This document shows positions 21,923-36,120 of a stretch of 64,000 nucleotides of DNA, piece after piece. The translations under genes and the position numbers were made by a program. Position 1 is the first letter of the stretch. Each line of letters starts with the position of its first letter. The stretch spans positions 1,922,001-1,986,000 of the forward strand of contig JAGKQI010000096.1 in NCBI GenBank assembly GCA_018806915.1, read 5' to 3'. The notes beneath the pieces were generated by a model. That model ran no database searches. It worked only from the letters and a program-made list of their open reading frames with translations, and was not told the DNA's origin. Source of the DNA: Phytophthora colocasiae. Its lineage: Eukaryota > Oomycota > Peronosporomycetes > Peronosporales > Peronosporaceae.

Positions 21923-23226
21923 CTATCCAGTTTCTTCACGCAAAAACGGATGCTGGAGCAACTCCGTTGCTGATGCGCGGGTTTCTGGATTTTTGTCGAA
22001 GCACACGGACAAGAAGTCATGTGCTGCGGACGACAGATGAGCAGGGAACTCGGGGATCGTGGCCGCGGATGCGATGTGGAACATGGCAGTGAGCGGGTTC
22101 GAGAGGTTTTCCTGCCAGCATATTCGTAAGCCATACGCTTCGACAGCTTATACGTGCATCGCACATGAACGTACCCATGGCGGCTTCCCTGTGGCCATCT
22201 CAATTACAATGCAGCCGACACCCCAGACATCAGCTTTTCGCCAGGAATCCGCTCCTTTTTCGGCACGGACGAGCTCAGGCGCCATCCAAAACGGTGACCC
22301 CAAACCTTCACTCACAGATCTGACAGCGTCGTGAGCTTATCAAACTCATAGAGTGAGAAAGCAACCTCGACGCACCTCGCAGTCTTCAGTGGTTGCTCTT
22401 GATCTTCCTCCTCGCCGATAACACTCCCCAACTCTAGTTCAGCCGCTTTCTTCGCTGTCCCGAAGTCTGCGATCTTGACACCGCCTCTCTCGTCGTCAGC
22501 CAACAGCAAATTGGCGCACTTGAGATCGCGGTGAGCGATGCCCAATTCGTGCAGATGAGCAATGCCCTGCACCAGGTCGCGCGTGTAGACCCGCACCATT
22601 TCTTCGTCAAAGGGTCCAAATTCCTTCAGCAGTCTACGGTCAATTCAAGTTCAGTGAAGACTTAGCATTGAGAAAGCAGCGCCATCCCCCGTACTTGCTA
22701 AGTGAACCGACTGGAAGATACTCCATGAACATGTTGACAGTCGGCCCGTAGCGTTCTACCAGCGGAAAAATCGCTAATAAGCCGAAGTGACCGATGTAGA
22801 AGTAAAAAAGCAGCACGCACCACTGCCGATGAAGCGCACAATATTGGGATGCGGATGGTGCTGCAGCAGCTTCAACACGTCCAACTCACGCTCAATCTGC
22901 TCCCAGCTCTGTACGCGCTGCAACGAGAGCGAACTCACATCGTTGCCGAGCTCCAACTCCTCTTGGATGAAGATCTGCTTGACTGCCAGTAACTCAGCAC
23001 TGAGGAGGAGTGAGACCAGATCCGTTGTCTGTCAAGAGGAAGTTGAAGGTGCGGTTTACCTTGGCAGTCGTAGCGCCGCCGAAACCTGTCCGAAGCGCCC
23101 ACTGCCGACACCTGGACCCTTCTGCCATACAAGCGTCCTACATTCCGGTTAGCTAGTACTAGTACTCAAGACGTAGGACGGTGAAGAACGGCACACGTAC
23201 TCATCCGGCAGCAGAGCCAACTGCAT
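21923..23226 (-). CDS. STE11/MAPKKK-like Ser/Thr protein kinase, seven exons
   Basis: Exons (minus): 23226-23201, 23137-23060, 22999-22821, 22755-22695, 22633-22376, 22319-22175, 22111-21923. All junctions are GT-AG and in phase, giving 311 aa. It is almost only a kinase domain: glycine loop GVGSGRFGQV, VAIK-type lysine in LLAVKQIF, helix-C glutamates in IERELDVLKLL, catalytic loop HRDLKCANLLL, DFG in KIADFGTAKK, APE in GSPFWMAPELV, and C-lobe WGVGCIVIEMATGKPPW. The DLKCAN and GTAKKA/GSPFWMAPE signatures are typical of MAP kinase kinase kinases. An insert with acidic residues (EEEDQEQPL) lies in the activation segment. Splice sites are seen directly; the start is the first in-frame ATG, and an extra upstream exon is possible. 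It is divergent from the KARI gene, sharing a ~500-bp intergenic region. Confidence 0.85.
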
Positions 23227-25272
<2,046 letters not shown>

Positions 25273-25545
25273 GCGCTTCCTGAGCCTGATCTGTCTCGCA
25301 ACGGGGTGTTTAGTCGTTGTGCTCGCAATAGGAGAAGTCACAAACGTGCCTATATAATACACCAACCAACATCAACACATCATCGCATCGTTCCCCTCAG
25401 CCATGTGTCACCATAATTATGTTATGGAAGTCAACTTCAGCGTAAGATCCTCAGAGTGATGATCAACTTCAACATGACATTGGAAATAATTGCTCTCATT
25501 CTCATTCTAGAAATCTTAAGACAAACTGTTGGTCAACTATAGCAT
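25273..25545. other. Intergenic, convergent 3' ends
   Basis: Lies between the KARI stop and the 3' end of GH3 copy 1. No gene seen. Confidence 0.5.
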
Positions 25546-27876
25546 TTACCAAGGGATCTCGATCGTACCGAACGGATACTCACCCGTACTCAGCGTGAAA
25601 TTCGAGCAGAGCGAGCTGCGGATCGCAGTCTCGTTGTACACGTCGCAGTCCGTCTCGGGCTTGATGGCGACCCAGAACTCGCTGTCCTCTGCGATCTTCT
25701 TGAGTCCGTGGCCGATCTGCGGGTAGTACACGCTCCAGTCGTCAGCCGTCAGTGTGAACTGCACAGTCTGCTTCTCCCCAACCTCTAGACTGATCTTGGA
25801 AAACTTCTTGAGCTGCTTCATCTCCGGTACATTCAGCGATCTGTACGGCTGGATGAGGAACAGCATCACCGTCTCTTTGCCGGCCATCGACCCGCTGTTC
25901 ATCACGTCCACCGACACTGTGATCGAGTCGTTCGGGTCCTGGATCGTGTCCTTGCTCAGCGTCACAGATGAGTACGTGAATTCCGTGTAACTGAGTCCTG
26001 TGCCGAAGTCCCATTCATTTTCGCAGTAGTACGGCGTCTCGGTCGAATTCTCGCACATGGTCGTCCATCTCGACGTTGGCGGGGTCCTTCGGGTATGTGA
26101 TCGGCAAGCGGCCGCTCGGGTTCACCTTGCCGTACAGGACCTCAGCGACGGCCTGGCCGCCCATTTCACACGCCAAAAGGCCATCGATCACAGCGTAGAC
26201 GTTGTCGGTCAAGTCGCGTAGAAGTCGTGGTCGGCCCTCAAACAGGACCACAATAACCTTCGTTCCAGTTGATGCAAGCTGCTTCACGTACTCGATCTGA
26301 CCGGCTGGAAGTGCCAGATCATCGATGTCGCCGGGTTTTTCAGCGTACGGGCCTTCACCGATGACAGCGACAGTGAACTCGGCCTTGGACGCATACTCCT
26401 TAGCGGTCGCAAGGTCCGCTTCCGAGTATTCTCCAGTGTAGTTCAAACCGTTGAAGTACGAGACGCTGTTGCTGTTGCCAGTTATCATCTCAATGTTCTC
26501 CTTGACGGTGGAGCCTAGTGGATACAGCTCACTGTGGCCCGCGTAACCTTGCCACTCGATGGTCCAACCGCCACACTGTAGCCCAATGTCATCAGCGGCA
26601 TGGCCGGTCAGGAACACGGACGCGTCTTCCGTCAGAGGCAACACACTGTCGTTGTTCTTGAGCAACACGATCGATTCGCGTGCCAGCTCGAGAGCTGTCG
26701 CCGTGTCATTCTCACCGCCGATCAGGTCGACGTTGGCCGCACCAGGGACCGGGTTATCGTACAAACCCAACTGCAGCTTCAGCTTGACAACACGGCGAGC
26801 TGACGCCTTGACACGTGCCAACTATTGCGGGCTCTGCTCCAGAAGAGCTTTCGTACCGTTCATGAAGCTGTCGTCCGTGGCGATCATACTCATATCAACG
26901 GACGCACGGGTGAGCGAGATACGAGTGGCCTCATCGTACGTGCGAGCTACACGGTGGAAGTCCGCGAGCTGGTCGATCTCGGCGTAGTCCGTCACCATCA
27001 TGCCGTCCCAGCCCAGATCATCACGCAGCAGCCCGTTCATTAGTTTCGTGTTGGAAACGAGAGGGACACCGTTCACAGAGATGTAGTTTTCCATGGCGCT
27101 GAGTACGCCCGCGTCCACGGCCGACTTGAAGGGGGGCAGGAAGTAGTTAAGCAGGTCGTAGTCCGACACCGTGACGGCATCCTTGTCGTGCCCTGTTGGC
27201 GTTTTCGTGTACACGATCCAGTGCTTCATGCAAGCAGCACTACTGCCGTTACTCTGCAGTCCACGCACAATGGCGTCGGCCATCACCGAGTCTAGGTAAG
27301 GGTCTTCACCGAACGTCTCAAACGTGCGGGGCCACAAGGGGTTACGAGAATCGGCCCGAAGATCCACGGAATACCGGCAGCGAGGGTGTCACGAGCGGTG
27401 ATGCGACCCTGCTCGTATACGAGGTCGGGGCGGAATGAGGCGGCGCCATTAATCTGCTGACCGAAAAGCGTTGCCCAACGGACGAAAATCGCACCGTGAA
27501 CGGAGTCGATACCATAGATCATCGGGTGGCCGCCGTTCTCTTCCATAGTGATCTCCTGGATCCTGGTCACCACCTTACGCCACTTCTCGGATGTCCACAG
27601 ATACGTCCCGTTCTTGGGGCCGTTCGTAAGTGGACTGTTTAGGTACGAGCCAACACGCAACTTGGCGTACTTTCGGACGACGTCCTCATCGAGTTCCAGA
27701 TCGTCGGTCATCAGCGCCGAAATATCGATCTGTGCCATTTGTCCGATCAAATCTTCGGTGGCGAAGGAGTCGACGATCTCATCGGCGCGATCGTCCCATT
27801 GGTCGTCGGCGACGTACTGGTGCGCGGAGAAACCCAGCGCTGCGATGAAAGCGGCGGTGAACCAGGACTTGAGCAT
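25546..27876 (-). pseudogene. GH3 beta-glucosidase copy 1, diverged and frameshifted
   Basis: The most divergent member of the cluster. ATG 27876 starts a secretory signal peptide (MLKSWFTAAFIAALGFSAHQ). GH3 N-domain motifs are present (NGGHPMIYGIDSVHG; MVTDYAEIDQL with the nucleophile Asp), then the C-domain and fibronectin-III-like tail. Reading frame is lost at three places: a net loss of about 10 nt near 27345 in the WIFGPIL segment, near 26820 where a stop follows LEQSPQ, and near 26040 after the PKDPANVE segment. Family role: exo-acting beta-glucosidase or glucan hydrolase. It is clearly older than copies 2-6. Whether all breaks are real could be tested by resequencing, but the 10-nt loss is unlikely to be an error. 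Confidence 0.8.
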
Positions 27877-28504
27877 CTTGATCAAACTTGATGAGCTTCA
27901 GCAAGCAAAATTGAAAGTGAATTGGTTCAAAGCGCTTTAAATGAAGCCTTCAGTGGCCGCCCACCCAAGAGGAAACGGATAGCGTAGTTAAGGACCTGCA
28001 ATCGACAGTCGAGGGAGGGAGATGCTCATGCCTTTCAAGCTCAAGCACCAGCTGTGGGGGGAAACCTCGGTACTGTTGTTCAGTCACTACTCGATCCTCG
28101 AGGCATCTTCAACCTGCGAAGGCGCTTCAAAACAGCTCTTTCATGCGTGTTGTGGCTGGAAACCGCGTGTAATTGGTAAAAGCGCTCACATTTGCCTACT
28201 GATCCCAAGCAGCAATGGCTGGTCTCAAGTGATACCACTATCCGTTCCAACACCGAAATGCAAAGCTGAAGTTACATGAGCCAATCAGCGTGCAGATCCA
28301 CTGGCAGCTTCAACCACGCCTCATGCTGACTTGGACGTCACGCAGATGAGTTCGTGATCGTTGTCAGCAACAAACAGGGAAGGAGTCAAGCACAGCCCAC
28401 CCGGCGAACAAACCCTGTTTGATGATAATTAATTTTACTCCAAAAAAGACATCACAAAACCAGTTTGGTATTGACAAATTTAGGCAAGATAACCCTGAAC
28501 AAAA
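27877..28504. other. Intergenic between GH3 copies 1 and 2
   Basis: Contains the upstream region of copy 1, including a start-site-like TTCACTTTCAATTTTGC on the minus strand near 27906-27922. No further gene is seen. It does not match the spacer of the tandem units, so it marks the left edge of the array. Confidence 0.5.
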
Positions 28505-30850
28505 CTACTCGGCCACCAACGAACCGAACGGATACTCACCCGTAGACAGTGTGAACGTCGCACACAGAGGATTCGCAACAGCAGTCTCGTTGTACACGTC
28601 GCAGTCCGTCTCCGGCTTGATCGCAACCACGTAGTCCGCATCCTCCGCCACCAACTTCAGACCCTGACCGATCTGAGGGTAGTACACGCTCCAGTCCGCA
28701 GCACTCAGCTCGAACGACACCGTCTGTGAAGCACCAGCATCCAGGCTGATCTTTGAGAACTTCTTCAACTGCTTCACCTCCGGCACCGAGATCGAACGGT
28801 ACGGCTGCGTCAGGAACAGCATCACCGTCTCCTTACCAGCCACACTACCAGAGTTCGTCACAGTCACAGACACGTTGACGGAGTCCGAGCTGGACGTGAC
28901 GTTGGTCGTGCTGATGCTCATGTCGGAGTACGTGAAGTTGGTGTAGCTGAGACCGTGTCCGAAGATCCACTGCGGCTCACAGTAGTCTCCCGACGCGCAC
29001 TGGGTGCTCACGCGGTGACGGTACGGGATCATGACGTTGCCTGTGTCCTTCGGGTACGTGATCGGCATGCGTCCGCTGGGGTTGACGTCTCCATAGATGA
29101 TCTCAGCCACAGCCTTACCGCCCTGTTCGCACGAAAGCATACCGTTGATCACAGCGTAGACGTGTTCCGGGATGTCGTTCAGGATACGTGGACGACCTTC
29201 GAATAGCACCACAATAACCTTCGTACCGGTCGATGCGAGCTGCTTGACGTACTCGATCTGACCGAGAGGAAGAGTCAAGTCGTCAATGTCTCCCGTCTTC
29301 TCCTCGTACACTTCCTCACCAATAACGGCGACAGTGTATTCAGCCTTGGCTGCGTACTCCTTGGCCGTGGCCAAGTCGGTGTCCGTGTAGTTTCCCGTGA
29401 TGTTCAGACCGTTGAAGTAGGTGAAAGCGTCACCACCAGCAACAGCCTCGAAACCCTGCTTGACCGACACACCGTGCGAGAACATGTCGTTTCCGGACAC
29501 GCCCTGAGCCTGAACGGTCCAACCACCGCACTGACGGCCAATGTTGTGAGCGATGGGTCCCGTCAAGAAGACTGAAGACGTCTTCGCAATAGGAAGAGTG
29601 CTGTCGTTGTTCTGCAACAGAACCGTCGACTCGCGAGCCAGATCAAGAGCAGTGGCCACGTCTTCGTCATTACCGACCATGCTGACGTACTCAGCACCAG
29701 GCATCGGGTTGTCGTACAGACCCAGTTTGAGCTTCGTCTTGATGATACGGCGGACAGACGCCTTGAGACGGTCGACGATAGCCGGGTCCTCCTCAATCAG
29801 CTTCATCGTGCCGTTCGTGAATGAAAGATCCGACGCCACCATGCTCATATCAATGGACGTGCGTTCAAGCGAAAACTTGGTCGCCTCGTCCGTGTTGCGG
29901 GCCGTACGGTGGAACTCAGTCAAGTGGTTGATCTCAGCATAGTCCGTCACCATCAAACCTTCGAACTTGAGGTCATCGCGAAGCAGCTTCGTCATCAGCT
30001 TTGTGTTCTCCACCACGGGGACCCCGTTCACAGAGATATAGTTCTCCATACCAGTCAACAAACCGGCATCAACGGCAGCCTTGAACGACGGGAAGTACGT
30101 GTTCATCAGGTCGAAGTCCGACATCTCAACGCCGTCCTTGTCGTGACCGGTCGGGTTCCACGCATACGCGATCCAGTGCTTCATGCACGCAGCAGCCTCC
30201 GGGTAGCTCTGGATACCGCGGGTGATGGCGGCTCCCATAATGGAGGCAAGGTGTGGATCCTCACCGAATGTCTCGTACACTCGAGGCCACAACGGGTTGT
30301 GCATGATGTCCAACACAGGGTCAAACACCCAGGGGATACCCGATGCCAACGTGTCACGAGCGGTGATACGTCCTTGTTCGTAGACCAGGTCCGGGTTGAA
30401 TGTTGCGGCGGCGTTAATCTGCTGACCGAAGTAAACGGTATCCATGACCATAGCGTTACCATGAGCGGAGTCCGTACCGTAGATCATCGGGTGACCACCG
30501 TTCTCTTCCATGGCGATCTCTTGAATACGTTGCACGAAGGCGCGCATCTCAGCTGTAGTCCAACCCCACTTGCCGTCGATTTCTCCCTTAATTGACATGG
30601 GAGGGCTCAAGTACGAGCCGACGTGGTATTTGGCGAAACCTCGTAGAGCCTCCTCGTCAAGCTGGTTCGTCGAGTTGAGCAGACCGTAGGCGGCGATCTC
30701 CGTCATTTGACCCACCAGGTCCACGTTGGTGAAGTTGGCCATGATCTCGTCCACCTTGGCGTCCCATTCGTCAGCAGCGGCGAAACTGTTGCTGAAGACG
30801 GCGAGGCTCAGCGCCGTGTAGCACACAGCGGACTGCCACGACTTGAGCAT
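28505..30850 (-). CDS. Secreted GH3 beta-glucosidase, copy 2 (intact)
   Basis: An uninterrupted 781-aa gene. ATG 30850 begins a signal peptide (MLKSWQSAVCYTALSLAVFS, cleavage probably after NSFAAA), so the enzyme should be secreted. GH3 N-domain: MIYGTDSAHG (about 122-131), substrate-binding KHW (224-226) and nucleophile Asp about 303 in LMVTDYAEINHL. The C-domain has GQIEYVKQLASTGTKVIVVL and YPKDTGNV, and a fibronectin-III-like domain covers roughly the last 130 residues (VTVTNSGSVAGKETVMLFLT). GH3 enzymes of this type release glucose from beta-glucosides and short beta-glucans; in oomycetes they act in nutrition and plant cell wall breakdown. The ATG is preceded by GCTCACTTTTCAATTC, an oomycete start-site motif. 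It is the only uninterrupted copy in the cluster. Confidence 0.95.
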   Translation of the reverse strand: MLKSWQSAVCYTALSLAVFSNSFAAADEWDAKVDEIMANFTNVDLVGQMTEIAAYGLLNSTNQLDEEALRGFAKYHVGSYLSPPMSIKGEIDGKWGWTTAEMRAFVQRIQEIAMEENGGHPMIYGTDSAHGNAMVMDTVYFGQQINAAATFNPDLVYEQGRITARDTLASGIPWVFDPVLDIMHNPLWPRVYETFGEDPHLASIMGAAITRGIQSYPEAAACMKHWIAYAWNPTGHDKDGVEMSDFDLMNTYFPSFKAAVDAGLLTGMENYISVNGVPVVENTKLMTKLLRDDLKFEGLMVTDYAEINHLTEFHRTARNTDEATKFSLERTSIDMSMVASDLSFTNGTMKLIEEDPAIVDRLKASVRRIIKTKLKLGLYDNPMPGAEYVSMVGNDEDVATALDLARESTVLLQNNDSTLPIAKTSSVFLTGPIAHNIGRQCGGWTVQAQGVSGNDMFSHGVSVKQGFEAVAGGDAFTYFNGLNITGNYTDTDLATAKEYAAKAEYTVAVIGEEVYEEKTGDIDDLTLPLGQIEYVKQLASTGTKVIVVLFEGRPRILNDIPEHVYAVINGMLSCEQGGKAVAEIIYGDVNPSGRMPITYPKDTGNVMIPYRHRVSTQCASGDYCEPQWIFGHGLSYTNFTYSDMSISTTNVTSSSDSVNVSVTVTNSGSVAGKETVMLFLTQPYRSISVPEVKQLKKFSKISLDAGASQTVSFELSAADWSVYYPQIGQGLKLVAEDADYVVAIKPETDCDVYNETAVANPLCATFTLSTGEYPFGSLVAE

Positions 30851-30888
30851 CTTGGAGTGTTGGTTGCTTGTTCTTGCTCCACAAAGGC

Positions 30889-30904
30889 GAATTGAAAAGT
30901 GAGC
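30889..30904 (-). promoter_or_regulatory. Oomycete start-site motif of GH3 copy 2
   Basis: The minus strand reads GCTCACTTTTCAATTC 39 bp before the ATG. This matches the oomycete Inr plus flanking promoter region consensus (GCTCATTYYNCAWTTT-like). The same sequence precedes copies 3, 4, 5 and 7 at the same place. Confidence 0.65.
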
Positions 30905-31614
30905 TCGAGAGAATGAAAGCAAACAGCAAATGGAAGCAGATCCCTTACGTCGACCGGGGCCACAGAGGCGTCGATGGATGATCTGTCCCGAGTTCTTCCT
31001 CGCAGGAAAGAGCCATTTAATCATAGACGGGTTTAATCTTTGATCCCTCTTCAACCACGCATGGACCTCGCCCACCCCAGCTTTGCATGGACATGCTGTT
31101 CACGACTGTACACCGATCAGCCATGGCGTGAGCGAGCGTTTGAGATGTGCCAATCGAAACTCCCTCAGTTTTCACCTTTAAAGAGTGTAGAAGTGCTCCG
31201 CCGGCGATTGTCATTGAGCTCCTGGTCTTCGTAGTGCTCGCAAATATTGTAGCTGTCAAGTGCATGGAACGATTCACTTATAGCTTGGAGTGCAGTTGCA
31301 CTTTGAACTCGCGCGACTACAGAATATCCCTGATTATGGTGCCAAGCAACCGAAAAGGGATTTGTATCGACAACGATGTGTATAAGAGACACGACTTCAT
31401 AATCTGTATGGTCAACACCGGACAAGTTGACCTTCGCGCGATATTTTTTACTGTGTTTTGCTTTGCTTTCTTGTGCCAATGTTGTACACTTCACTATGCA
31501 GTGCTGCGCCTCATTTGCCGAGTTTATTTCCAACTCCTTCCAATGAGTTGACGTGAAATAATGGCGCCTTGGCCATACCCGCCAGCTGCCCCCTCAGCAG
31601 GGCCCCTGCTCAAG

Positions 31615-31649
31615 AATGCGCCGCGGTCACTGAGTGACCGCGGCGCATT
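31615..31649. repeat. Perfect 17-bp-arm hairpin in array spacer
   Basis: AATGCGCCGCGGTCACT, one G, then its exact reverse complement. It is repeated at the same position in each unit (near 35431, 39227 and 43026; the third has one added G). GC-rich arms with a single-base loop could extrude as a cruciform. Confidence 0.85.
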
Positions 31650-32236
31650 GACAGCAATCGTACACATGCCACTGGAATTATTCCCAAACTTCAACGCTAG
31701 CTTGAAGTGGGAAATTGAGTTGACGGCAGGAGTGAGCTATGAATCAACTCTGTTGATGGCGGCATGGCTAAGAGCGTTTTGCGCTGCTTAGGAACATACC
31801 AAATACACGGTAAGAATGTCTTACACTTAAGATTAAATTACTGGGCTCAAGACGGTAGATGACTAGCTGTCATTTTGATGAAGCACGGCAGTGCAACGTT
31901 GGACGGCAACCAAGCAGAAATAAAAAACGTTGTCTTAACTTATTCCAGTAAATTCTTACCTCAAGAATGCTTTGGCGAATTCCCATTCTCGATTATGTAG
32001 AAGACAGGAGCATTAAAAGCTCCCTACGAGTACCTGTAGAGCCTACACTCCGATCACAGGTCGTGACACCGACGCCGCCACCCCAAACAGTATAGGACAT
32101 CTAATTGTCCATTATTCTCAAGAAGAAAACGCAGCGTTGATTGTTTGCATGTGACGCTGTCGCACAAAGCATTACACAGCATACAATCATGTTTTTAAAT
32201 ATTTAAAAAGATGAGTAAGCAAAGTAATAACATTTT

Positions 32237-32259
32237 ATAATAATAATAATAATAATAAC
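32237..32259. repeat. (AAT)n microsatellite downstream of GH3 copies
   Basis: An AAT run about 75 bp from the stop codon of copy 3. Equivalent tracts lie near 36045, 39844, 44122 and 49840. Repeat number differs between units, with copy 7 the longest. Confidence 0.8.
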
Positions 32260-32311
32260 AGACACAACACACAATGGATACTATTCGGTTATCTCTAACC
32301 TAAAAATGAAC

Positions 32312-34668
32312 TTACTCGGCCACCAACGAACCGAACGGATACTCGCCCGTAGACAGCGTGAACATCGCACACAGAGGATTCGCAACAGCAGTCTCGTTGT
32401 ACACGTCGCAGTCCGTCTCCGGCTTGATCGCAACCACGTAGTCCGCATCCTCCGCCACCAACTTCAGACCCTGACCGACCGATCTGGAGGGTAGTACACG
32501 CTCCAGTCCGCAGCACTCAGCTCGAACGACACCGTTTGTGAAGCACCAGCATCCAGACTGATCTTTGAGAACTTCTTCAACTGCTTCACCTCCGGCACCG
32601 AGATCGAACGGTACGGCTGCGTCAGGAACAGCATCACCGTCTCCTTACCAGCCACACTACCAGAGTTCGTCACAGTCACAGACACGTTGACGGAGTCCGA
32701 GCTGGACGTGACGTTGGTCGTGCTGATGCTCATGTCGGAGTACGTGAAGTTGGTGTAGCTGAGACCGTGTCCGAAAGATCCACTGCGGCTCACAGTAGTC
32801 TCCCGACGCGCACTGGGTGCTCACGCGGTGACGGTACGGGATCATGGACGTTGCCTGTGTCCTTCGGGTACGTGATCGGCATGCGTCCGCTGGGGTTGAC
32901 GTCTCCATAGATGATCTCAGCCACAGCCTTACCGCCCTGTTCGCACGAAAGCATACCGTTGATCACAGCGTAGACGTGTTCCGGGATGTCGTTCAGGATA
33001 CGTGGACGACCTTCGAATAGCACCACAATAACCTTCGTACCGGTCGATGCAGCGAGCTGCTTGACGTACTCGATCTGACCGAGAGGGAAGAGTCAAGTCG
33101 TCAATGTCTCCCGTCTTCTCCTCGTACACTTCCTCACCAATAACGGCGACAGTGTATTCAGCCTTGGCTGCGTACTCATGGCCGTGGCCAAGTCGGTGTC
33201 CGTGTAGTTTCCCGTGATGTTCAGACCGTTGAAGTAGGTGAAAGCGTCACCACCAGCAAGCAGCCTCGGAAACCCTGCTTGACCGACACACCGTGCGAGA
33301 ACATGTCGTTTCCGGACACGCCCTGAGCCTGAACGGTCCAACCACCGCACTGACGGCCAATGTTGTGAGCGATGGGTCCCGTCAAGAAGACTGAAGACGT
33401 CTTCGCAATAGGAAGAGTGCTGTCGTTGTTCTGCAACAGAACCGTCGACTCGCGAGCCAGATCAAGAGCAGTGGCCACGTCTTCGTCATTACCGACCATG
33501 CTGACGTACTCAGCACCAGGCATCGGGTTATCGTACAGACCCAGTTTGAGCTTCGTCTTGATGATACGGCGGACAGACGCCTTGAGACGGTCGACGATAG
33601 CCGGGTCCTCCTCAATCAGCTTCATCGTGCCGTTCGTGAATGAAAGATCCGACGCCACCATGCTCATATCAATGGACGTGCGTTCAAGCGAAAACTTGGT
33701 CGCCTCGTCCGTGTTGCGGGCCGTACGGTGGAACTCAGTCAAGTGGTTGATCTCAGCATAGTCCGTCACCATCAAACCTTCGAACTTGAGGTCATCGCGA
33801 AGCAGCTTCGTCATCAGCTTTGTGTTCTCCACCACGGGGACCCCGTTCACAGAGATATAGTTCTCCATACCAGTCAACAAACCGGCATCAACGGCAGCCT
33901 TGAACGACGGGAAGTATGTGTTCATCAGGTCAAAGTCCGACATCTCAACGCCGTCCTTGTCGTGACCGGTCGGGTTCCACGCATACGCGATCCAGTGCTT
34001 CATGCACGCAGCAGCCTCCGGGTAGCTCTGGATACCGCGGGTGATGGCGGCTCCCATAATGGAGGCAAAGGTGTGGATCTCACCGAATGTCTCGTACACT
34101 CGAGGCCACAACGGGTTGTGCATGATGTCCAACACAGGGGTCAAACACCCAGGGATACCTGATGCCAACGTGTCACGAGCGGTGATACGTCCTTGTTCGT
34201 AGACCAGGTCCGCTGAATGTTGCGGCGGCGTTAATCTGCTGACCGAAGTAAACGGTATCCGCGATCATAGCGTTACCATGAGCGGAGTCCGTACCGTAGA
34301 TCATCGGGTGACCACCGTTCTCTTCCATGGCGATCTCTTGAATACGTTTGCACGAAGGCGCGCATCTCAGCTGTAGTCCAACCCCACTTGCCGTCGATTT
34401 CTCCCTTAATTGACATGGGAGGGCTCAAGTACGAGCCGACGTGGTATTTGGCGAAACCTCGTAGAGCCTCCTCGTCAAGCTGGTTCGTCGAGTTGAGCAG
34501 ACCGTAGGCGGCGATCTCCGTCATTTGACCCACCAGGTCCACGTTGGTGAAGTTGGCCATGATCTCGTCCACCTTGGCGTCCCATTCGTCTGCAGCGGCG
34601 AGACTGTTGCTGAAGACGGCGAGGCTCAGCGCCGTGTAGCACACAGCGGACTGCCACGACTTGAGCAT
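32312..34668 (-). pseudogene. GH3 beta-glucosidase copy 3, many small indels
   Basis: Nearly identical to copy 2 in bases but with at least nine 1-3 base insertions or deletions, for example near 32466, 32776, 32846, 33050, 33088, 33176, 33260, 34073, 34138, 34213 and 34350. The signal peptide and promoter are intact and the active-site Asp segment is readable. Net length is 11 bp longer than copy 2. There are hardly any base substitutions, which is unusual for a decaying gene, so some or all indels may be consensus errors in a repeated region. Confidence 0.75.
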
Positions 34669-36120
34669 CTTGGAGTGTTGGTTGCTTGTTCTTGCTCCAC
34701 AAAGGCGAATTGAAAAGTGAGCTCGAGAGAATGAAAGCAAACAGCAAATGGAAGCAGATCCCTTACGTCGACCGGGGCCACAGAGGCGTCGATGGATGAT
34801 CTGTCCCGAGTTCTTCCTCGCAGGAAAGAGCCATTTAATCATAGACGGGTTTAATCTTTGATCCCTCTTCAACCACGCATGGACCTCGCCCACCTCAGCT
34901 TTGCATGGACATGCTGTTCACGACTGTACACCGATCAGCCATGGCGTGAGCGAGCGTTTGAGATGTGCCAATCGAAACTCCCTCAGTTTTCACCTTTAAA
35001 GAGTGTAGAAGTGCTCCGCCGGCGATTGTCATTGAGCTCCTGGTCTTCGTAGTGCTCGCAAATATTGTAGCTGTCAAGTGCATGGAACGATTCACTTATA
35101 GCTTGGAGTGCAGTTGCACTTTGAACTCGCGCGACTACAGAATATCCCTGATTATGGCCAAGCAACCGAAAAGGGATTTGTATCGACAACGATGTGTATA
35201 AGAGACACGACTTCATAATCTGTATGGTCAACACCGGACAAGTTGACCTTCGCGCGATATTTTTTACTGTGTTTTGCTTTGCTTTCTTGTGCCAATGTTG
35301 TACACTTCACTATGCAGTGCTGCGCCTCATTTGCCGAGTTTATTTCCAACTCCTTCCAATGAGTTGACGTGAAATAATGGCGCCTTGGCCATACCCGCCA
35401 GCTGCCCCCTCAGCAGGGCCCCTGCTCAAGAATGCGCCGCGGTCACTGAGTGACCGCGGCGCATTGACAGCAATCGTACACATGCCACTGGAATTATTCC
35501 CAAACTTCAACGCTAGCTTGAAGTGGGAAATTGAGTTGACGGCAGGAGTGAGCTATGAATCAACTCTGTTGATGGCGGCATGGCTAAGAGCGTTTTGCGC
35601 TGCTTAGGAACATACCAAATACACGGTAAGAATGTCTTACACTTAAGATTAAATTACTGGGCTCAAGACGGTAGATGACTAGCTGTCATTTTGATGAAGC
35701 ACGGCAGTGCAACGTTGGACGGCAACCAAGCAGAAATAAAAAACGTTGTCTTAACTTATTCCAGTAAATTCTTACCTCAAGAATGCTTTGGCGAATTCCC
35801 ATTCTCGATTATGTAGAAGACAGGAGCATTAAAAGCTCCCTACGAGTACTGTAGAGCCTACACTCCGATCACAGGTCGTGACACCGACGCCGCCACCCCA
35901 AACAGTATAGGACATCTAATTGTCCATTATTCTCAAGAAGAAAACGCAGCGTTGATTGTTTGCATGTGACGCTGTCGCACAAGCATTACATACAATCATG
36001 TTTTTAAATATTTAAAAAGATGAGTAAGCAAAGTAATAACATTTTATAATAATAATAATAATAATAACAGACACAACACACAATGGATACTATTCGGTTA
36101 TCTCTAACCTAAAAATGAAC

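Larger units (their letters stand above)
30851..32311. other. Array spacer between GH3 copies 2 and 3
   Basis: The unit spacer carries the GH3 promoter, a 35-bp hairpin (31615-31649) and an (AAT)n tract just downstream of copy 3. Small ORFs, such as 31561-31791, recur in each unit but only because the whole unit is duplicated. I do not support them as genes. Confidence 0.6.

Noticed and set aside
29909..30595. Plus-strand ORF opposite GH3 copy 2, repeated in other copies
   Set aside because: Its conservation follows from duplication of the GH3 gene. The peptide has no recognisable motif.
31165..31533. 122-codon minus-strand ORF upstream of GH3 copy 2
   Set aside because: Broken in the sister units by a 2-base difference, and low-complexity composition.
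31561..31791. 76-codon plus-strand ORF in each array spacer
   Set aside because: Present in several units only because the whole unit is duplicated. It spans the hairpin and is altered by an indel in one unit.
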